Assembly (NCBI GenBank): GCA_016745215.1
Contig: CP050890.1
Coordinates: forward strand, 2,108,001-2,172,000
Source: Thiohalocapsa sp. PB-PSB1
GTDB lineage: Bacteria > Pseudomonadota > Gammaproteobacteria > Chromatiales > Chromatiaceae
Length of the DNA stretch: 64,000 nucleotides
Direction: 5' to 3'
In this document: positions 63,391 to 64,000 of the stretch, piece after piece
How positions within the stretch are numbered: position 1 is the first letter of the stretch
How the letters are laid out: each line of letters opens with the position of its first letter
Translations under genes and position numbers: made by a program
The notes under the pieces: model-generated
The model's input: the letters and a program-made list of their open reading frames with translations, nothing else
What the model was told of the DNA's origin: nothing
Databases searched by the model: none

Positions 63391-63792
63391 ATGACATATC
63401 ATCGCTGGTTATTCGCCATCATTCTAATCTGTGCGACGCATGCGCAGGCGTTTGAACCAACTGTGGAAATAGTAGAACAGTTCGACAATAGCAGAGTGGT
63501 TGCCTTTGTCAAAAAAAATGATATCGAAAACAGTCCGGAGTGGAACCCTAATCGTGATGCGCCTCCTTTATCCGTTGCATTGGCTGTTGACAAAGTCGAG
63601 CAATTCAATCAGTCGAAAGCCATAGGCGCAATCAAAGAAATCGAAATAAGACCTGTACCGAGACATCCAACGCACTGGCACTATTTGATAAAAGTCGACG
63701 ATGACGAGATGAGAACCAAATACGCTGTTTATGTGGTATTGATGAACGGCATGGTCATTCCTGCGATCATCGAGCCACAATCGTATAAGTAA
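63391..63792 (+). CDS. Exported protein of unknown function
   Basis: This 133-residue protein has a signal peptide (WLFAIILICATHAQA). The mature part holds two similar stretches (VEIVEQFDNSRVVAFVKKND, VDKVEQFNQSKAIGAIKEIE), an internal duplication, followed by HWHYLIKVDDDEMRTKYAVY. I recognise no family. It is more AT-rich than the hup genes and is divergent from the DUF4405-like gene. The first in-frame ATG at 63367 lacks a ribosome site, so 63391 is used. Confidence 0.6.
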   Translation: MTYHRWLFAIILICATHAQAFEPTVEIVEQFDNSRVVAFVKKNDIENSPEWNPNRDAPPLSVALAVDKVEQFNQSKAIGAIKEIEIRPVPRHPTHWHYLIKVDDDEMRTKYAVYVVLMNGMVIPAIIEPQSYK

Positions 63793-63969
63793 CCGAACTG
63801 ATGCCATCTGATGCCATCGCGAACAAAGGTAATCTACCTGACCAGTCTCGCTGCGCAGGCTGGCTCGCCCGCGGTGCCTGGGCGCTTTTGTATGGCAGAT
63901 CTGCGGTGGCTCGAACCTGATTCTGGATGAGAGCAGAGTATAGTCCCACCAAGGCAGGAGCCGCTCTTT

Positions 63970-64000
63970 GGGTGCTGCCTTCATGTAAGTATTCAGCGCA
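63970..64000 (+). repeat. Start of another dispersed-repeat copy
   Basis: GGGTGCTGCCTTCATGTAAG then TATTCAGCGCA matches the left part of the copy at 54096. The window ends inside it. Confidence 0.7.

Noticed and set aside
1..64000. tRNA or rRNA genes
   Set aside because: I scanned for the GGTTCGAATCC-type T-loop and rRNA-like sequence and saw none, though a covariance search was not possible.

Overview
This GC-rich window comes from a bacterial chromosome, most likely a gammaproteobacterium of the purple sulfur type (Chromatiales). The pointers are an uptake [NiFe]-hydrogenase operon in the hupSLC-D-H style, an SbtA/SbtB-like bicarbonate uptake pair, a large compatible-solute region (BCCT carrier, ProVWX, CNMP-gated MscS channel) that suggests a saline habitat, and lptG, pepA and holC in a gammaproteobacterial setting. 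The genus cannot be fixed from the sequence alone.

Layout. 1-5.1 kb: an MBL hydrolase, an RDD membrane protein and a FixL/FixJ-like two-component pair. 5.2-14.3 kb: an IS5-type remnant followed by a complete diversity-generating retroelement (DGR). The DGR consists of a Trypco2-like gene, a 1878-residue target protein (CHAT protease-like, zinc ribbon, TIR-like, Ser/Thr kinase, three FGE-type lectin-fold modules), an HRDC protein, Avd, a DGR reverse transcriptase, one template repeat (TR) and a terminator. The target protein carries three separate variable repeats (VR), one at the end of each FGE module. All 49 differences between the three VRs and the TR fall on TR adenines. 14.4-18.4 kb: an MltB-like lytic transglycosylase and sbtB/sbtA. 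19.3-28.6 kb: osmoadaptation genes and two outer-membrane proteins. 28.7-29.9 kb: seven tandem 172-bp repeats that belong to a dispersed family. 29.9-31.3 kb: YajD and a secreted intradiol dioxygenase.

31.4-38.4 kb is an AT-richer accessory island: a decayed integron (integrase pseudogene, attI-like region, two cassettes, one clear attC), an intact IS5-family transposase, transposase wrecks, a HicBA toxin-antitoxin pair, and an ISL3 fragment between two palindromic elements. 38.4-48.1 kb is a surface-polysaccharide cluster on the minus strand with several broken genes (truncated phosphodiesterase, amber-interrupted glycosyltransferase, flippase split by a 246-bp MITE-like element), ending in the GDP-fucose pathway genes gmd and fcl. 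48.8-53.9 kb: lptG, pepA, holC, a TPR-like protein and a periplasmic protein. 54.7-56.7 kb: an SDR and a NERD nuclease-like protein. 56.8-63.8 kb: the hydrogenase operon hupS-hupL-hupC-hupD-hupF/H on the minus strand, with a HupF-HupH fusion and an insertion scar between hupC and hupD, then two small membrane or exported proteins.

The most notable system is the DGR. It can diversify three lectin-fold sensor surfaces on one receptor that also carries protease-like, TIR-like and kinase modules. This looks like a self-diversifying, possibly immune or cell-fate, sensor. A 19-base motif follows every VR at 15-17 nt, twice inside the coding sequence and once beyond the stop codon, which suggests a DNA-level role in retrohoming.
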